Shown here piece by piece: positions 1 through 8,695 of a stretch of DNA of 64,000 bases; the stretch's first letter is position 1; every line of letters starts with the position of its first letter. The stretch lies in NCBI RefSeq assembly GCF_008806955.1, contig NZ_CP031727.1, positions 3,548,001 to 3,612,000 on the forward strand, read 5' to 3'. Below the pieces are notes generated by a model. That model had not been told where the DNA came from. It ran no database searches and saw nothing but the letters and a program-made list of their open reading frames with translations. The translations under genes were made by a program, and so were the position numbers. Origin of the DNA: Cellvibrio sp. KY-YJ-3 (lineage in GTDB: Bacteria > Pseudomonadota > Gammaproteobacteria > Pseudomonadales > Cellvibrionaceae).

Positions 1-2
1 AG

Positions 3-3000
3 TGGAATTTACTACATAGCCCGCAGCGCTTACGCGTGCAAACTATCGACAGCCTGTGTCGCTCCATCACCAAACAATTGCCCCTCGCCAGCGGCATAGG
101 CGCACAGCCAGACACACTGGAAGATGCAGAACAAGCTTACCAATTAGCAGTGCGCGAATTATTTAAATTACTGGAAGACGACACGCCGTTACGCGCGGAC
201 TTAACTCGCCTGCTGCGCCATTTGGATAACAACCTACCCGCCGTAGAAAAATTATTAACCGGGTTGTTGGGCAAACGCGAACAATGGTTGGGCGTATTGC
301 TGCAGGCGCGCCATGAAGAAGCGCGCATTTATTTGCAAACCGTATTGCAAGATGTGATTCGCGAACAATTGGAGCAGGTTTATAACGCGCTGATTATTCA
401 CGCCAGCGAACTCTGCGCGATTGCCGACCGCGCCGCAACCAACTTGCAAGAGGAAGCCGAGCGCAAAAATCGCATTCACGAATTATTGGGTATCACCCAC
501 TTACCCGAAGCAGAGCCAGATGCCGTTAATGAGTGGCTGGCTATTTGCGATTTACTGCTCACCAACGGCGGCACATTTCGCGCGCGTTTAACCAAAGCTG
601 AAGGCTTTCCTGCGGGCAAAGAAAATGCCGAATTAAAAAACCAATTCAGCGCATTAATCGCCGCACTCACCGACACAGCGCCTGACGCTGAGCAATTATT
701 ACAAGAAGTACGCAACCTGCCACCGCCACACTATGCCGATCACCAATGGCAGTTGCTCGACAGCCTCACCAGCATTTTGCCAATTTTGGTTGCGCAATTA
801 ACGCTGGTATTTAAGCAGCAGAGCGCAACGGATTACACCGCTATCAGCCAGGCCGCATTAGTGGCACTGGGTGATGAAGAATCGCCCACGGATCTCGCGC
901 TGCAATTGGACTATCGCATTCGCCATATTCTGGTGGATGAATTTCAGGATACCGCCAGCCCGCAGCTTGAGTTATTGAAAAAACTCACCAACGGTTGGCA
1001 AGCCGGTGATGGCCGCACGTTATTTATTGTGGGCGATGGCATGCAGTCCTGTTACGGTTTCCGCAACGCCAATGTAGGTTTATTTTTGGACGCACGCCAG
1101 CAAGGCATAGGCTCGGTGGATTTAACCGCGCTGGATTTACAGGTGAATTTCCGCTCGCAAGCCGGTGTAGTGAATTGGGTCAACACTATTTTTCAAAACG
1201 CCTTTCCCGCGCAGGACGACATCAGCCGCGGCGCAGTCAGTTATTCACCGTCCGTTGCGTTTAAATCCGAACTGGAAGGTGACGCGGTGCAGTTCTACGC
1301 GTGTACTTATTCCTCTGAAACTAAAAATACTTACAGCAGAAGCAGCGATGAAAGTGAGAGCGATGACGGCGACGAGCCATCATCACGCGTGCACGCGCAG
1401 CAGCAGGAAGCCGTTAAAGTTGTCGAGTTGGTACAACAAGCACGCTACGACAACCCCGAAGGTAGCATTGCGATTTTAGTGCGCACCCGCAATCATCTCG
1501 CGCGCATTTTGCCTGCGCTCACCGCCGCCGGTTTGCACTACCAAGCCACGGAAATTGATCGCCTCGCCAGCCGCATGGCGATTGTGGATTTACTCTCGCT
1601 CACCCGCGCGCTATTAAACCCCGTCGACCGCACGGCTTGGCTAGCCATTCTGCGCGCGCCTTGGTGCGGCTTAAATAATCACGACTTGCATGCGCTTACC
1701 ACCACAAATTTAGCGGACCTTAATCCATGCCTGAATGACAATGCGTTTGCAGTAGTCTGGCCGCAGCTGGTGAATTTTGAAAAAATAGTTTCACTCAGCA
1801 GTGCAGGCAAAACGATTCTTGCACGCGTAGTGCCAGTATTGCAGCAGGCGTTAACCGAAAAATATCGTAAATCGCTGCGTCAATGGATTGAAGGCGTGTG
1901 GTTTGCACTGGGCGGCCCCGCCACACTGCTGGATGAAAACGACCGCGATAATATAAACAGTTTTTTTACCTTGCTGGATAAACACCAACAAGGCGGCAGC
2001 ATTCGCGATTGGCAAGTATTTAATAACGCCATTGACCGTTTATTTGCTGCGCCGCGTGCCGATGCCGACCCAAAACTACAAGTAATGACCATTCACAAAT
2101 CCAAGGGGTTGGAATTTGATACGGTCATTATTCCCGGCCTGGATCGCAGCGCACGTAAGGACGACAAACAGTTATTGCTCTGGCAAGAACGCATTAACCA
2201 TCACGGCGAAAAACAATTACTGCTCGGCTCACTCGCTGCCACCGGCAAAGAAGAGGACCGCCTCTACACCTTTATGCGCCGCGAGGCAGATAAACAACAG
2301 GCATTTGAAGCAACCCGCTTGTTATACGTAGGCTGTACTCGCGCCATTAAACATTTGCATTTAATTGCCTGTATCAACACCAAAGAAGATGAATTAATCG
2401 CGCCCGCAAAAGCATCTCTGCTGCACAGTATTTGGCCGTTTGTAAACGAAAGCGCAAAACTTATTCCGTGCAAATCCACCAGTGATAACCAAACAGGCAG
2501 CAGCGAGCGCAAACCGGGTTTGCAACATTTGTTACGCCTTGTTCCCACCTGGCAAGCACCCAGATTAAATGACGTAACACTGCTGCACAGCTATCGCGGC
2601 CACGAATTCGGTGCTACTCCATTTGGTACTACAGAAAGCGATGAGACCACAGCTGAAAACCCATTAAATATCCCCGAAGTAGAAACCGCCGCCGCGCGCC
2701 TCGCACGCCACACAGGGACGGTGATTCACAGTGCACTACAAGCACTGGTCGAAAATAAATTCGTCACCAATAGTGCGTGTATTGCCGCTGATGCATTTAT
2801 CAACCAGCAACAACCTTTCTGGAAAATCCAACTACACCAACTCGGCTGGCATGGCGACAATTTACAGCGCGCCCTGCAAAAAATCGCCCAAGCCATTCAC
2901 ACCACCCTCGCCAGCGAACAAGGCCGCTGGCTGCTCAATTGCGACCACGAACAAAGCGCCTGTGAACTCTCGCTGATGCAAAAAAACAAACAAGACGTAA

Positions 3001-3233
3001 GCGAATCCATCATCGACCGCACTTTCGTCGCTGAGGGTATACGATGGATAGTGGATTACAAAAGCAGTGAACCGGAAAGTGGCGAAACTGAAACAACGTT
3101 TATCGCACGCGAAATAGAAACCTATAAAGAGCAATTACTGCGCTACCAAAAACTGCTGGCAGCAACAGAACCCCGTCCAATCAAAACAGCACTTTATTTA
3201 GTGAGTATGGGGAGGTTAGTTGAAACGGTGTAA
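3..3233 (+). CDS. RecB/AddA-like UvrD-family helicase-nuclease (5' truncated by window edge)
   Basis: Superfamily 1 DNA helicase with a C-terminal nuclease domain, expected to process double-strand DNA ends for recombinational repair. The frame is open to the left edge and reads RLRVQTIDSLC at the start, a conserved UvrD-family segment, so the N-terminal Walker A part lies outside the window. Visible helicase motifs in order: VDEFQDT (motif II), FIVGDGMQSCYGFRNA (III), VNFRSQ (IV), MTIHKSKGLEFD (V) and RLLYVGCTRA (VI). The C-terminus carries WIVDYKSS followed by EQLLRYQKLL, the D...K core of a PD-(D/E)xK RecB-type nuclease. An acidic Ser/Asp/Glu-rich insert sits after motif IV. AddA and RecB share this layout; the partner gene, probably upstream, would decide between them. 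Confidence 0.85.
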   Translation, partial: WNLLHSPQRLRVQTIDSLCRSITKQLPLASGIGAQPDTLEDAEQAYQLAVRELFKLLEDDTPLRADLTRLLRHLDNNLPAVEKLLTGLLGKREQWLGVLLQARHEEARIYLQTVLQDVIREQLEQVYNALIIHASELCAIADRAATNLQEEAERKNRIHELLGITHLPEAEPDAVNEWLAICDLLLTNGGTFRARLTKAEGFPAGKENAELKNQFSALIAALTDTAPDAEQLLQEVRNLPPPHYADHQWQLLDSLTSILPILVAQLTLVFKQQSATDYTAISQAALVALGDEESPTDLALQLDYRIRHILVDEFQDTASPQLELLKKLTNGWQAGDGRTLFIVGDGMQSCYGFRNANVGLFLDARQQGIGSVDLTALDLQVNFRSQAGVVNWVNTIFQNAFPAQDDISRGAVSYSPSVAFKSELEGDAVQFYACTYSSETKNTYSRSSDESESDDGDEPSSRVHAQQQEAVKVVELVQQARYDNPEGSIAILVRTRNHLARILPALTAAGLHYQATEIDRLASRMAIVDLLSLTRALLNPVDRTAWLAILRAPWCGLNNHDLHALTTTNLADLNPCLNDNAFAVVWPQLVNFEKIVSLSSAGKTILARVVPVLQQALTEKYRKSLRQWIEGVWFALGGPATLLDENDRDNINSFFTLLDKHQQGGSIRDWQVFNNAIDRLFAAPRADADPKLQVMTIHKSKGLEFDTVIIPGLDRSARKDDKQLLLWQERINHHGEKQLLLGSLAATGKEEDRLYTFMRREADKQQAFEATRLLYVGCTRAIKHLHLIACINTKEDELIAPAKASLLHSIWPFVNESAKLIPCKSTSDNQTGSSERKPGLQHLLRLVPTWQAPRLNDVTLLHSYRGHEFGATPFGTTESDETTAENPLNIPEVETAAARLARHTGTVIHSALQALVENKFVTNSACIAADAFINQQQPFWKIQLHQLGWHGDNLQRALQKIAQAIHTTLASEQGRWLLNCDHEQSACELSLMQKNKQDVSESIIDRTFVAEGIRWIVDYKSSEPESGETETTFIAREIETYKEQLLRYQKLLAATEPRPIKTALYLVSMGRLVETV

Positions 3234-3239
3234 GTAAAA

Positions 3240-3261
3240 CCCCCGAGCGAAAGCTCGGGGG
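3240..3261 (+). terminator. Hairpin terminator after the helicase-nuclease gene
   Basis: A perfect 9-bp GC-rich stem (CCCCCGAGC / GCTCGGGGG) closed by a GAAA tetraloop begins seven bases after the stop codon. No long T-run follows, so it may be a weak intrinsic terminator or an mRNA 3'-end stabiliser. Confidence 0.6.
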
Positions 3262-3350
3262 TCAGGTTCATTTAATAGATTGGTAACAGTGCTATTTTTG
3301 CTCCAAAAAACCCGCCTTCACGTATAGGATGGTATCTCTGATATTTAACG

Positions 3351-4481
3351 ATGACTCTCTCCATGCGATCACCTGTAAAACACGAAATACTTCTGGCCAT
3401 TTTAGTGGGTATGGCGGTGCTGCTGGCGGTGTTCTTTAGCATTAAACAGTTCACCGCGCTCAATGCGCTGCAATGGTTACTGATTGCGGACTGTTTATGG
3501 TTTTATGTGTGTTGGCAATTATGGCAGCGGTTGGAGTTGAACCGCGCAAGTGAAGGTGCTCCACTCTACCCCACTCTGGGTTGGGCGAACCGGTTGACCT
3601 TGTTGCGCGGTGGATTGATTGCATTAACCGGGGGATTTTTGTTTCAACCGCAAGCTGCGGGATTAATGGCTTGGGTTCCAGGTGCGTTGTATACCTTGGC
3701 AGCAATTCTGGACCGCATGGATGGATTTGTGGCGCGGCGCAGCAAACAAACGAGCTTATTGGGTACTGAGCTGGATACGGTTTATGACGCGCTGGGGTTA
3801 GTGGTTGCGCCGTTATTAGCAGTGGGTTACGGAAAAATTCACTGGAGCTTTTTATTGGTAAGCGCAGCCTATTATGTTTTTGTGTGGGGTCTGTACTGGC
3901 GGCGCACACATAACTTACCGGTTTATCCACTTATGCCCAGCATGTTACGCCGCACGCTCGCGGGCTTTCAAATGGGGTTTGTCGCGTTTATTTTATTACC
4001 CTGCTTTCAGGCACCACTGACAGTAATTATCGGTATCGCGTTTATGCTGCCAATCCTGCTTGGTTTTATGGTGGATTGGTTAATGGTGAGTGGCCGCATT
4101 GAATCCAACACAACTAATAGCCACTTTTTTAATCGCCTCGAGCAAATTAGCCACAATAGTTTGCAACCATTGTTACGGCTGGCATTAGCTATTGCATTTT
4201 TATTGTTCATAACCAGCAACAACCTTTTATCGCTAACCTGGTTACCAATTATTTTATTTCTTGCGGTAGCCATGACTTTTTTTGGGTTGGCTGGCCGTGT
4301 AGGGGCGTTGTTGGTAGTGGTATTAATTACTTTATTGCAGGGCGATAAACCTGTTGATGCAATTATGGCAATTATTATTTTCAGTGGTGTGTGGTTAATG
4401 CTGCTGGGCACTGGCCGCTTCAGCCTCTGGCAGTGGGACGACCAGTGGGTAAACCGCCGCGATGGTGAGGAGCACAATTAA
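3351..4481 (+). CDS. CDP-alcohol phosphatidyltransferase family membrane protein
   Basis: Integral membrane enzyme that should transfer a phosphoalcohol from a CDP-activated donor. The family signature D-x2-D-G-x2-A-R-x8-G-x3-D-x3-D is complete at residues 121-146 (DRMDGFVAR, then G138, D142, D146), with the usual NRLTLLRG segment at 80-87. Many hydrophobic segments follow; at 376 aa it is much longer than housekeeping PgsA (about 180-200 aa), so it carries extra membrane helices. Its stop overlaps the next start (TAATG), implying translational coupling with the UPF0104-type gene. Substrate is unknown; the neighbourhood suggests a specialised envelope lipid. An internal ATG four codons in is an alternative start. 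Confidence 0.8.
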   Translation: MTLSMRSPVKHEILLAILVGMAVLLAVFFSIKQFTALNALQWLLIADCLWFYVCWQLWQRLELNRASEGAPLYPTLGWANRLTLLRGGLIALTGGFLFQPQAAGLMAWVPGALYTLAAILDRMDGFVARRSKQTSLLGTELDTVYDALGLVVAPLLAVGYGKIHWSFLLVSAAYYVFVWGLYWRRTHNLPVYPLMPSMLRRTLAGFQMGFVAFILLPCFQAPLTVIIGIAFMLPILLGFMVDWLMVSGRIESNTTNSHFFNRLEQISHNSLQPLLRLALAIAFLLFITSNNLLSLTWLPIILFLAVAMTFFGLAGRVGALLVVVLITLLQGDKPVDAIMAIIIFSGVWLMLLGTGRFSLWQWDDQWVNRRDGEEHN

Positions 4482-5554
4482 TGCAGCGCGCCGCATTCTT
4501 TACGCTCTTGTTGTGGCTAATCGCCATAGCTTTAGCAGCATGGACACTTGCACAATTACCCCTTGCCGACATAACCCACAGCATTAGTGCACTCAGCGCC
4601 GTGCAATGGATTTTTTGGTTAGGGCTTAACGCACTTATTATTGTGGTGCTCGGCTTGCGCTGGCAATTATTAACCCAGGCATTGGCCGCGCCGGTTAATT
4701 TGTTAAAACTCTTGTTAATTCGCCAAGCGGGGCAAGCAGTAAGTTTCATTACCCCCGGCCCACAATTTGGCGGTGAACCGCTGCAAATTTATTGGCTGTA
4801 CAAATACGGGCTGCCACTGCGCAAAGCGTTTTTATCCCTAGGGCTGGATCGGTTTTTTGAGCTGTGGGTTAATTTTTCCGTGCTGTTGCTAGCAGTGTTA
4901 TTACTGCTTGCCGGTGTGGGCGACACCCTCCAATACGAAACTATCAAATACGACACTATCCAATACGACATCATCAAATCCAACGCTATCGGCGACTGGC
5001 AAACAGCGCTACTGCCACTGCTGATTTTTTTAGGGTTGATGTTTTTGCTGGCGTGGGTTTTAGTGAAACAACCGCAGTGGATAAATAATCGCCTTGAACG
5101 CATTGCCGCACGCTGGCAACACAATCATCGTTTGAACAACATCAATCAACACTGGCAGTCATTGAGCGACGATTTACGCACTGCACTGCGCACACAAAAA
5201 ATTCGCTTTTCACTCGCTCTGCTATTGTCATTGCTCGGTTGGATGGGAATATTGGGTGAGCTGTATTTGATTTTGCGTTTAGTGGGCATTGAAGCTGACG
5301 TGCATTCTTTTCTGATTATTTTAGTGGCGATGCGCATGGCGCTGTTGTTACCTATGCCCGGTGGAGTGGGCACCTTGGAGGCATCTGTACTCTGGTCATT
5401 TCACACATTGGGTTTACCCGCTAGCGCAGCCTTGGGTTTAATTGCACTCATGCGCGTGCGCGATGCCATTGTGTTGTTGATCGGGTTGGCGTGTTTGCGC
5501 GCTAGCGCTAGCAATACCACTAACGCACAAACCAAATCCATTACTGAAACCTAA
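4481..5554 (+). CDS. UPF0104 / lysylphosphatidylglycerol synthase TM-domain family protein
   Basis: Polytopic membrane protein of the family related to the flippase domain of MprF and to YbhN/AglD-like proteins. Typical segments are RQAGQAVSFITPGPQFGGEP, LGLDRFFELW and LLLPMPGGVGTLEAS. Only the membrane domain is present, with no aminoacyltransferase domain. It starts inside the stop codon of the CDP-alcohol transferase gene, so the two are very likely co-translated and may act on the same lipid: one makes it, the other moves or presents it (inference). A 20-residue insertion of four 5-residue repeats (residues 151-170) breaks a loop. Confidence 0.75.
   Translation: MQRAAFFTLLLWLIAIALAAWTLAQLPLADITHSISALSAVQWIFWLGLNALIIVVLGLRWQLLTQALAAPVNLLKLLLIRQAGQAVSFITPGPQFGGEPLQIYWLYKYGLPLRKAFLSLGLDRFFELWVNFSVLLLAVLLLLAGVGDTLQYETIKYDTIQYDIIKSNAIGDWQTALLPLLIFLGLMFLLAWVLVKQPQWINNRLERIAARWQHNHRLNNINQHWQSLSDDLRTALRTQKIRFSLALLLSLLGWMGILGELYLILRLVGIEADVHSFLIILVAMRMALLLPMPGGVGTLEASVLWSFHTLGLPASAALGLIALMRVRDAIVLLIGLACLRASASNTTNAQTKSITET
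4931..4990 (+). repeat. In-frame 15-bp tandem repeat, four units
   Basis: Four consecutive 15-bp units (CAATACGAAACTATC, AAATACGACACTATC, CAATACGACATCATC, AAATCCAACGCTATC) encode QYETI-KYDTI-QYDII-KSNAI. The period is a multiple of three, so unit gain or loss keeps the frame. It lies in a polar stretch between two membrane segments of the UPF0104-type protein. Confidence 0.85.
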
Positions 5555-5579
5555 GGAAGCTTTGAAATATTCACTTCTC

Positions 5580-5646
5580 GTCATACCCGCGAACGCAGGT
5601 ATCCAGAAAAATCAACAGCATGGATTCCTGCATTCGCAAGAATGAC
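5580..5646. repeat. REP/MITE-like imperfect palindrome
   Basis: Two 26-nt arms beginning GTCATACCCGCGAACGCAGG, and its inverted counterpart ending in GCAAGAATGAC, match at 21 of 26 positions around a 15-nt spacer. The style (GTCATxCCxGCGAAxGCAGGxATCCA) is that of dispersed intergenic palindromes common in proteobacteria. It lies between two convergent genes, where it could also work as a bidirectional 3'-end structure. Confidence 0.7.
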
Positions 5647-5684
5647 CAATAATTCAGAGACACCCTAGCTTTTCTTCCCCAAGA

Positions 5685-6062
5685 TTAAAAAGATTTGCGA
5701 TACGCCGCCCAACAGGTGGCATTTTCCCATAGCTTGATCGTGAGCGAACCCGTGCCGGGTGGGTGAATCAGTGCGATGACTTTTTCATTAATAATGCGAC
5801 TGAAATGTTCGATGCTGGGGTTTAGTCCGGCAAATTCTTCTTTGTCATTCAGCAGGCTATCGCGGAAGTACCCCACTACTTTATCCAGCGCCGCTTCTAT
5901 CTCAACAATATCCACCAAATAACCGTGTTTATCCAATTGGTCGCTTTCAATACTCACTTCCGCCACATAGTGATGTGCATGCGGAAAATTTTCACTGCCC
6001 CAATCGCCGCCGATCAGAAAATGGTTGGCGATAAAATCGCGGGTCACTGCAACGGTATACAT
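5685..6062 (-). CDS. 6-pyruvoyltetrahydropterin synthase / QueD-like protein with altered active site
   Basis: Small T-fold protein of the PTPS/QueD family (125 aa, normal length). The three zinc-ligand histidines are present (H14, H28 and H30 in FPHAHHY), as are the GYLVDIVEIEAAL segment and the C-terminal WENATCWAAY with a candidate substrate-anchoring Glu. The catalytic Cys expected just before the HxH motif and the catalytic Asp-His of the LDHHYLND segment are not seen; the matching stretch here reads YFRDSLLND. It is therefore unlikely to be an ordinary queuosine-pathway QueD. It is the last gene of a leftward set with the dehydrogenase, RibD-like reductase and GTP cyclohydrolase II, which suggests a modified pterin or pyrimidine substrate. 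Confidence 0.75.
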   Translation of the reverse strand: MYTVAVTRDFIANHFLIGGDWGSENFPHAHHYVAEVSIESDQLDKHGYLVDIVEIEAALDKVVGYFRDSLLNDKEEFAGLNPSIEHFSRIINEKVIALIHPPGTGSLTIKLWENATCWAAYRKSF

Positions 6063-6102
6063 AAAAATCCCTGCCTGCTAAAAATTAATAAATTGAAAAA
6101 GA

Positions 6103-7179
6103 TTAAGAGTGTGAATAACAAAAAATGGCTTGCAGTATCTCCACTGGAGACTGGTGCAAACGCTGATAAAGTGCTGGTGCTTCACTGAGCGGGGCGCGAT
6201 GGGTAATTAATTGGCTGGGCTGCAGCTTGCGCAACATTTGCCAGGTAAGCTCAAACCGACGACCCTTATCCCAGCGGCCACTTAATTCCGGCGCAAGGCT
6301 ACTCACTTGGCTGGTGGTAATTTTTAAGCGATTGCGATGGGCATTTCCACCCAGCGCAATCGCTGCAGTTTTATTACCGTACCAACTGCCGATAACAATC
6401 CGGCTTGCAAAACCACTTAACTCAATTGCCAAATTTAATGCATCGGGCGCGCCGCTCACTTCATAAATGAGATCAGCACCGGTGTTATTTTCTGCAACAC
6501 TTAATTGTTGTTTAAGGGCATTAATATCTGTCGTCGAAAATGGATCGAACACCTCACTTACGCCGAGTTGCAAAGCACGCTCGCGGCGCACAGCAATTGC
6601 ATCCACCCCGTGTAATTGAGTCAGCGGAAACTGCGCTAATAAATTTGCCAGCAGCAATCCCACGATGCCCTGCCCCAACACCACCACTCGCTCACCCAAT
6701 GCGGGGCTGCCATCCTGAATTAAATTAACAGCGGTTTCCATATTGGGTAAAAATACGGCGTCCTCCGCAGCTATGCCTGCAGGAACAGGAATAACATTCG
6801 CAGGTGTGGTGATGAAATGGCTGGCGTGTGGTTGAAACGCAAATACACGTTGACCGATTAATGCGGCGTCCACACCCTCACCCACTGCTTTAACAATACC
6901 AACACTGGCATAGCCGTATTGCAGCGGATATTGTTGCTGATCTTGTTGCTGGGAACGCAACACAGTGATCGTCGCATCAAGCGGCATTTCATTGGGAATT
7001 TGCCCGCGATACACCAGCATTTCGGTACCGGCACTGATCGCTGAGCATTCCACTTGCACCAACAATTCACCTTCAGCCAGTGCGGCAAGAGGTTGTCCGC
7101 GCACTTCAACTTGTTCAATGCCGGTGAACCAGAGTTGCTGTGCATATACAGGTTTATTTTGGCCAGCGTCAGTCGTCAT
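6103..7179 (-). CDS. Medium-chain dehydrogenase/reductase, BchC-like zinc-binding alcohol dehydrogenase family
   Basis: MDR-superfamily oxidoreductase, 358 aa. The N-terminal GroES-like domain contains CSAISAGTEMLVYRG, where the usual catalytic-zinc Cys of the GxCxxD segment is replaced by Ser. The Rossmann domain has VVLGQGIVGLLLANL for NAD(P)H binding and the cofactor-specificity loop near VDAIAVRRE. A variant zinc site is typical of the BchC-like subgroup that acts on ring-substituent hydroxyls. An AGGGA ribosome-binding site precedes the ATG. It sits 13 bp after the RibD-like gene and 40 bp before the QueD-like gene, so it is part of the same transcription unit and probably oxidises or reduces an intermediate of that pathway (inference). 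Confidence 0.75.
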   Translation of the reverse strand: MTTDAGQNKPVYAQQLWFTGIEQVEVRGQPLAALAEGELLVQVECSAISAGTEMLVYRGQIPNEMPLDATITVLRSQQQDQQQYPLQYGYASVGIVKAVGEGVDAALIGQRVFAFQPHASHFITTPANVIPVPAGIAAEDAVFLPNMETAVNLIQDGSPALGERVVVLGQGIVGLLLANLLAQFPLTQLHGVDAIAVRRERALQLGVSEVFDPFSTTDINALKQQLSVAENNTGADLIYEVSGAPDALNLAIELSGFASRIVIGSWYGNKTAAIALGGNAHRNRLKITTSQVSSLAPELSGRWDKGRRFELTWQMLRKLQPSQLITHRAPLSEAPALYQRLHQSPVEILQAIFCYSHS

Positions 7180-7192
7180 ATTGCGTAATCCC

Positions 7193-7906
7193 TTATGCTG
7201 TGTGATCGCTATAATTTAAATTGCCCCACACGATTAAATCATCACCCAGGCGTTCAGAGAAAAAAGGTTTTAACTGTGGAAATGTACCGCGCGATTGATT
7301 ACCTAAACCAGTCACTGCTTTGTAGCCGCCTACAAATTGCGGCGTAATAGTGAGCACCAGTGCGTCCACCAAGCGGGCTTTTAAAAACGCACTGATAACA
7401 CTGGCTCCACCCTCCACCATTAAACTTTTTATGCCGCGGCTCCATAATAACTTCAACGCGCGCTGCAAACACACACGGCCATCGGCATTGCCTTGCAGCG
7501 CGGTAATTTCCAAACCTTCAATAACGGTACCCTCATCATCTACCGTGGTTAATACCCAGCAGCGTTTATCCGGCAGGCAACACAAGCGCGCTTTTGCTGG
7601 AATGCGCAATTGACTGTCCAACACAATTGGCTGCGGGTTGTGACCAATCCAGTGGCGCACGGTGAGCTGTGGGTCATCACTTAATACGGTGCCTATGCCA
7701 ACTAAAATGCCGTCGTGCATGCTGCGTAATTGATGGGTTAACCGCAGCGATTCTTCACCACTCAACGCAAGTGGTTCATCGCAGCGCAGCGCGATACTGC
7801 CATCAAGGCTTTGCGCATAGCTTAGGGTCACGAAGGGCCGCTCGCTGGAACGAAACGCGTTTTTATTCTGGGTCAGCCAGTTTTCAATTCGTTGATTGAG
7901 GTTCAT
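7193..7906 (-). CDS. RibD C-terminal-type pyrimidine reductase without a deaminase domain
   Basis: Stand-alone dihydrofolate-reductase-fold protein like the reductase half of RibD. It shows LSYAQSLDGSIAL, LRSMHDGILVGIGTVLSDDP, LTVR and LMVEGGASVISAFL, the family's NADPH and substrate motifs. The zinc-dependent deaminase domain of bifunctional RibD is missing. Known stand-alone relatives reduce the ribosyl chain of the GTP cyclohydrolase II product to ribityl. I place the start at the ATG rather than an upstream TTG; the gene then overlaps the cyclohydrolase II gene by 23 bp, suggesting coupled translation. The pairing argues that both enzymes act in sequence on one substrate, separate from the housekeeping riboflavin genes, which should lie elsewhere. 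Confidence 0.8.
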   Translation of the reverse strand: MNLNQRIENWLTQNKNAFRSSERPFVTLSYAQSLDGSIALRCDEPLALSGEESLRLTHQLRSMHDGILVGIGTVLSDDPQLTVRHWIGHNPQPIVLDSQLRIPAKARLCCLPDKRCWVLTTVDDEGTVIEGLEITALQGNADGRVCLQRALKLLWSRGIKSLMVEGGASVISAFLKARLVDALVLTITPQFVGGYKAVTGLGNQSRGTFPQLKPFFSERLGDDLIVWGNLNYSDHTA

Positions 7907-8537
7907 GCAAATCACTGTGATGGGATGAAACAAACGGCTTACTAAATAACAAATGATCCATGCGTTTGGCTTTGGTGATCATATAACCTTTATTCTCGGC
8001 GTTGGCCGCAATTTCCAGCGGCACACGCGCCACCACCTTGATGCCTTCGGCCTTTAATGCCTGGATCTTGGCGGGATTATTGGTCATCAAGCGCACGGAT
8101 TGCACACCCAAATCCTCCAGAATACACGCGGCTAGCGAGTAGCTTCGCTCATCGGCACCATGGCCTAACATAAGGTTGGCATCAACCGTGTCGTAACCCT
8201 GATCTTGCAAGTTATAGGCAAGCAACTTTTGCTCAAGGCCAATGCCGCGCCCCTCCTGACGCAAATAAATCACCACGCCTTGCCCCTCCTCGGCCACCAG
8301 CGCCAGCGCGCGGTCCAATTGCTCACCACAATCGCAGCGCAATGAACCAAGCACATCACCAGTGAAACACTCTGAATGAACACGAGCCAACACGCCCTCT
8401 GCGCGAGTCAGGTCACCCATGTAAAAGGCGAGGTGCTCTTTGTTATCCAGCGTATTGGTGTAATAACACAATTGAAAATCCCCATAGCGCGTGGGAATGC
8501 GGGCGGCAGCAGTGCGAGTAACAGACGGATTTGGCAT
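7884..8537 (-). CDS. GTP cyclohydrolase II, RibA family (likely pathway-specific paralogue)
   Basis: Zn-dependent enzyme that opens GTP to 2,5-diamino-6-ribosylamino-pyrimidinone phosphate, formate and pyrophosphate. The zinc cysteines C57, C68 and C70 (HSECFTGDVLGSLRCDCGEQ), the phosphate-binding YLRQEGRGIGL loop and LMTNNPAKIQAL are intact. Tyr108 in LLAYNLQDQGYDTV aligns with the catalytic Tyr105 of E. coli RibA, so full activity is expected. Length (217 aa) fits stand-alone RibA. The start is the ATG two codons inside an in-frame TTG. First gene of the leftward set RibA-RibD-MDR-QueD. It could be the cell's only RibA, but the companion genes make a dedicated copy more likely. Confidence 0.85.
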   Translation of the reverse strand: MPNPSVTRTAAARIPTRYGDFQLCYYTNTLDNKEHLAFYMGDLTRAEGVLARVHSECFTGDVLGSLRCDCGEQLDRALALVAEEGQGVVIYLRQEGRGIGLEQKLLAYNLQDQGYDTVDANLMLGHGADERSYSLAACILEDLGVQSVRLMTNNPAKIQALKAEGIKVVARVPLEIAANAENKGYMITKAKRMDHLLFSKPFVSSHHSDLHEPQSTN

Positions 8538-8695
8538 ACACAAAATCTTTAATAGTGAGAGGTAAACTCTATACGATGGCCGTGATCTTATGGGTCAGTC
8601 GCGCAATAGGCAAGGCAAGTCGCTGGTAATAGACCCTACACTAATAGAGAATTGCCGCGCGTGGGTTTATCGACATTTTCAACGAGTAGAGTGCA

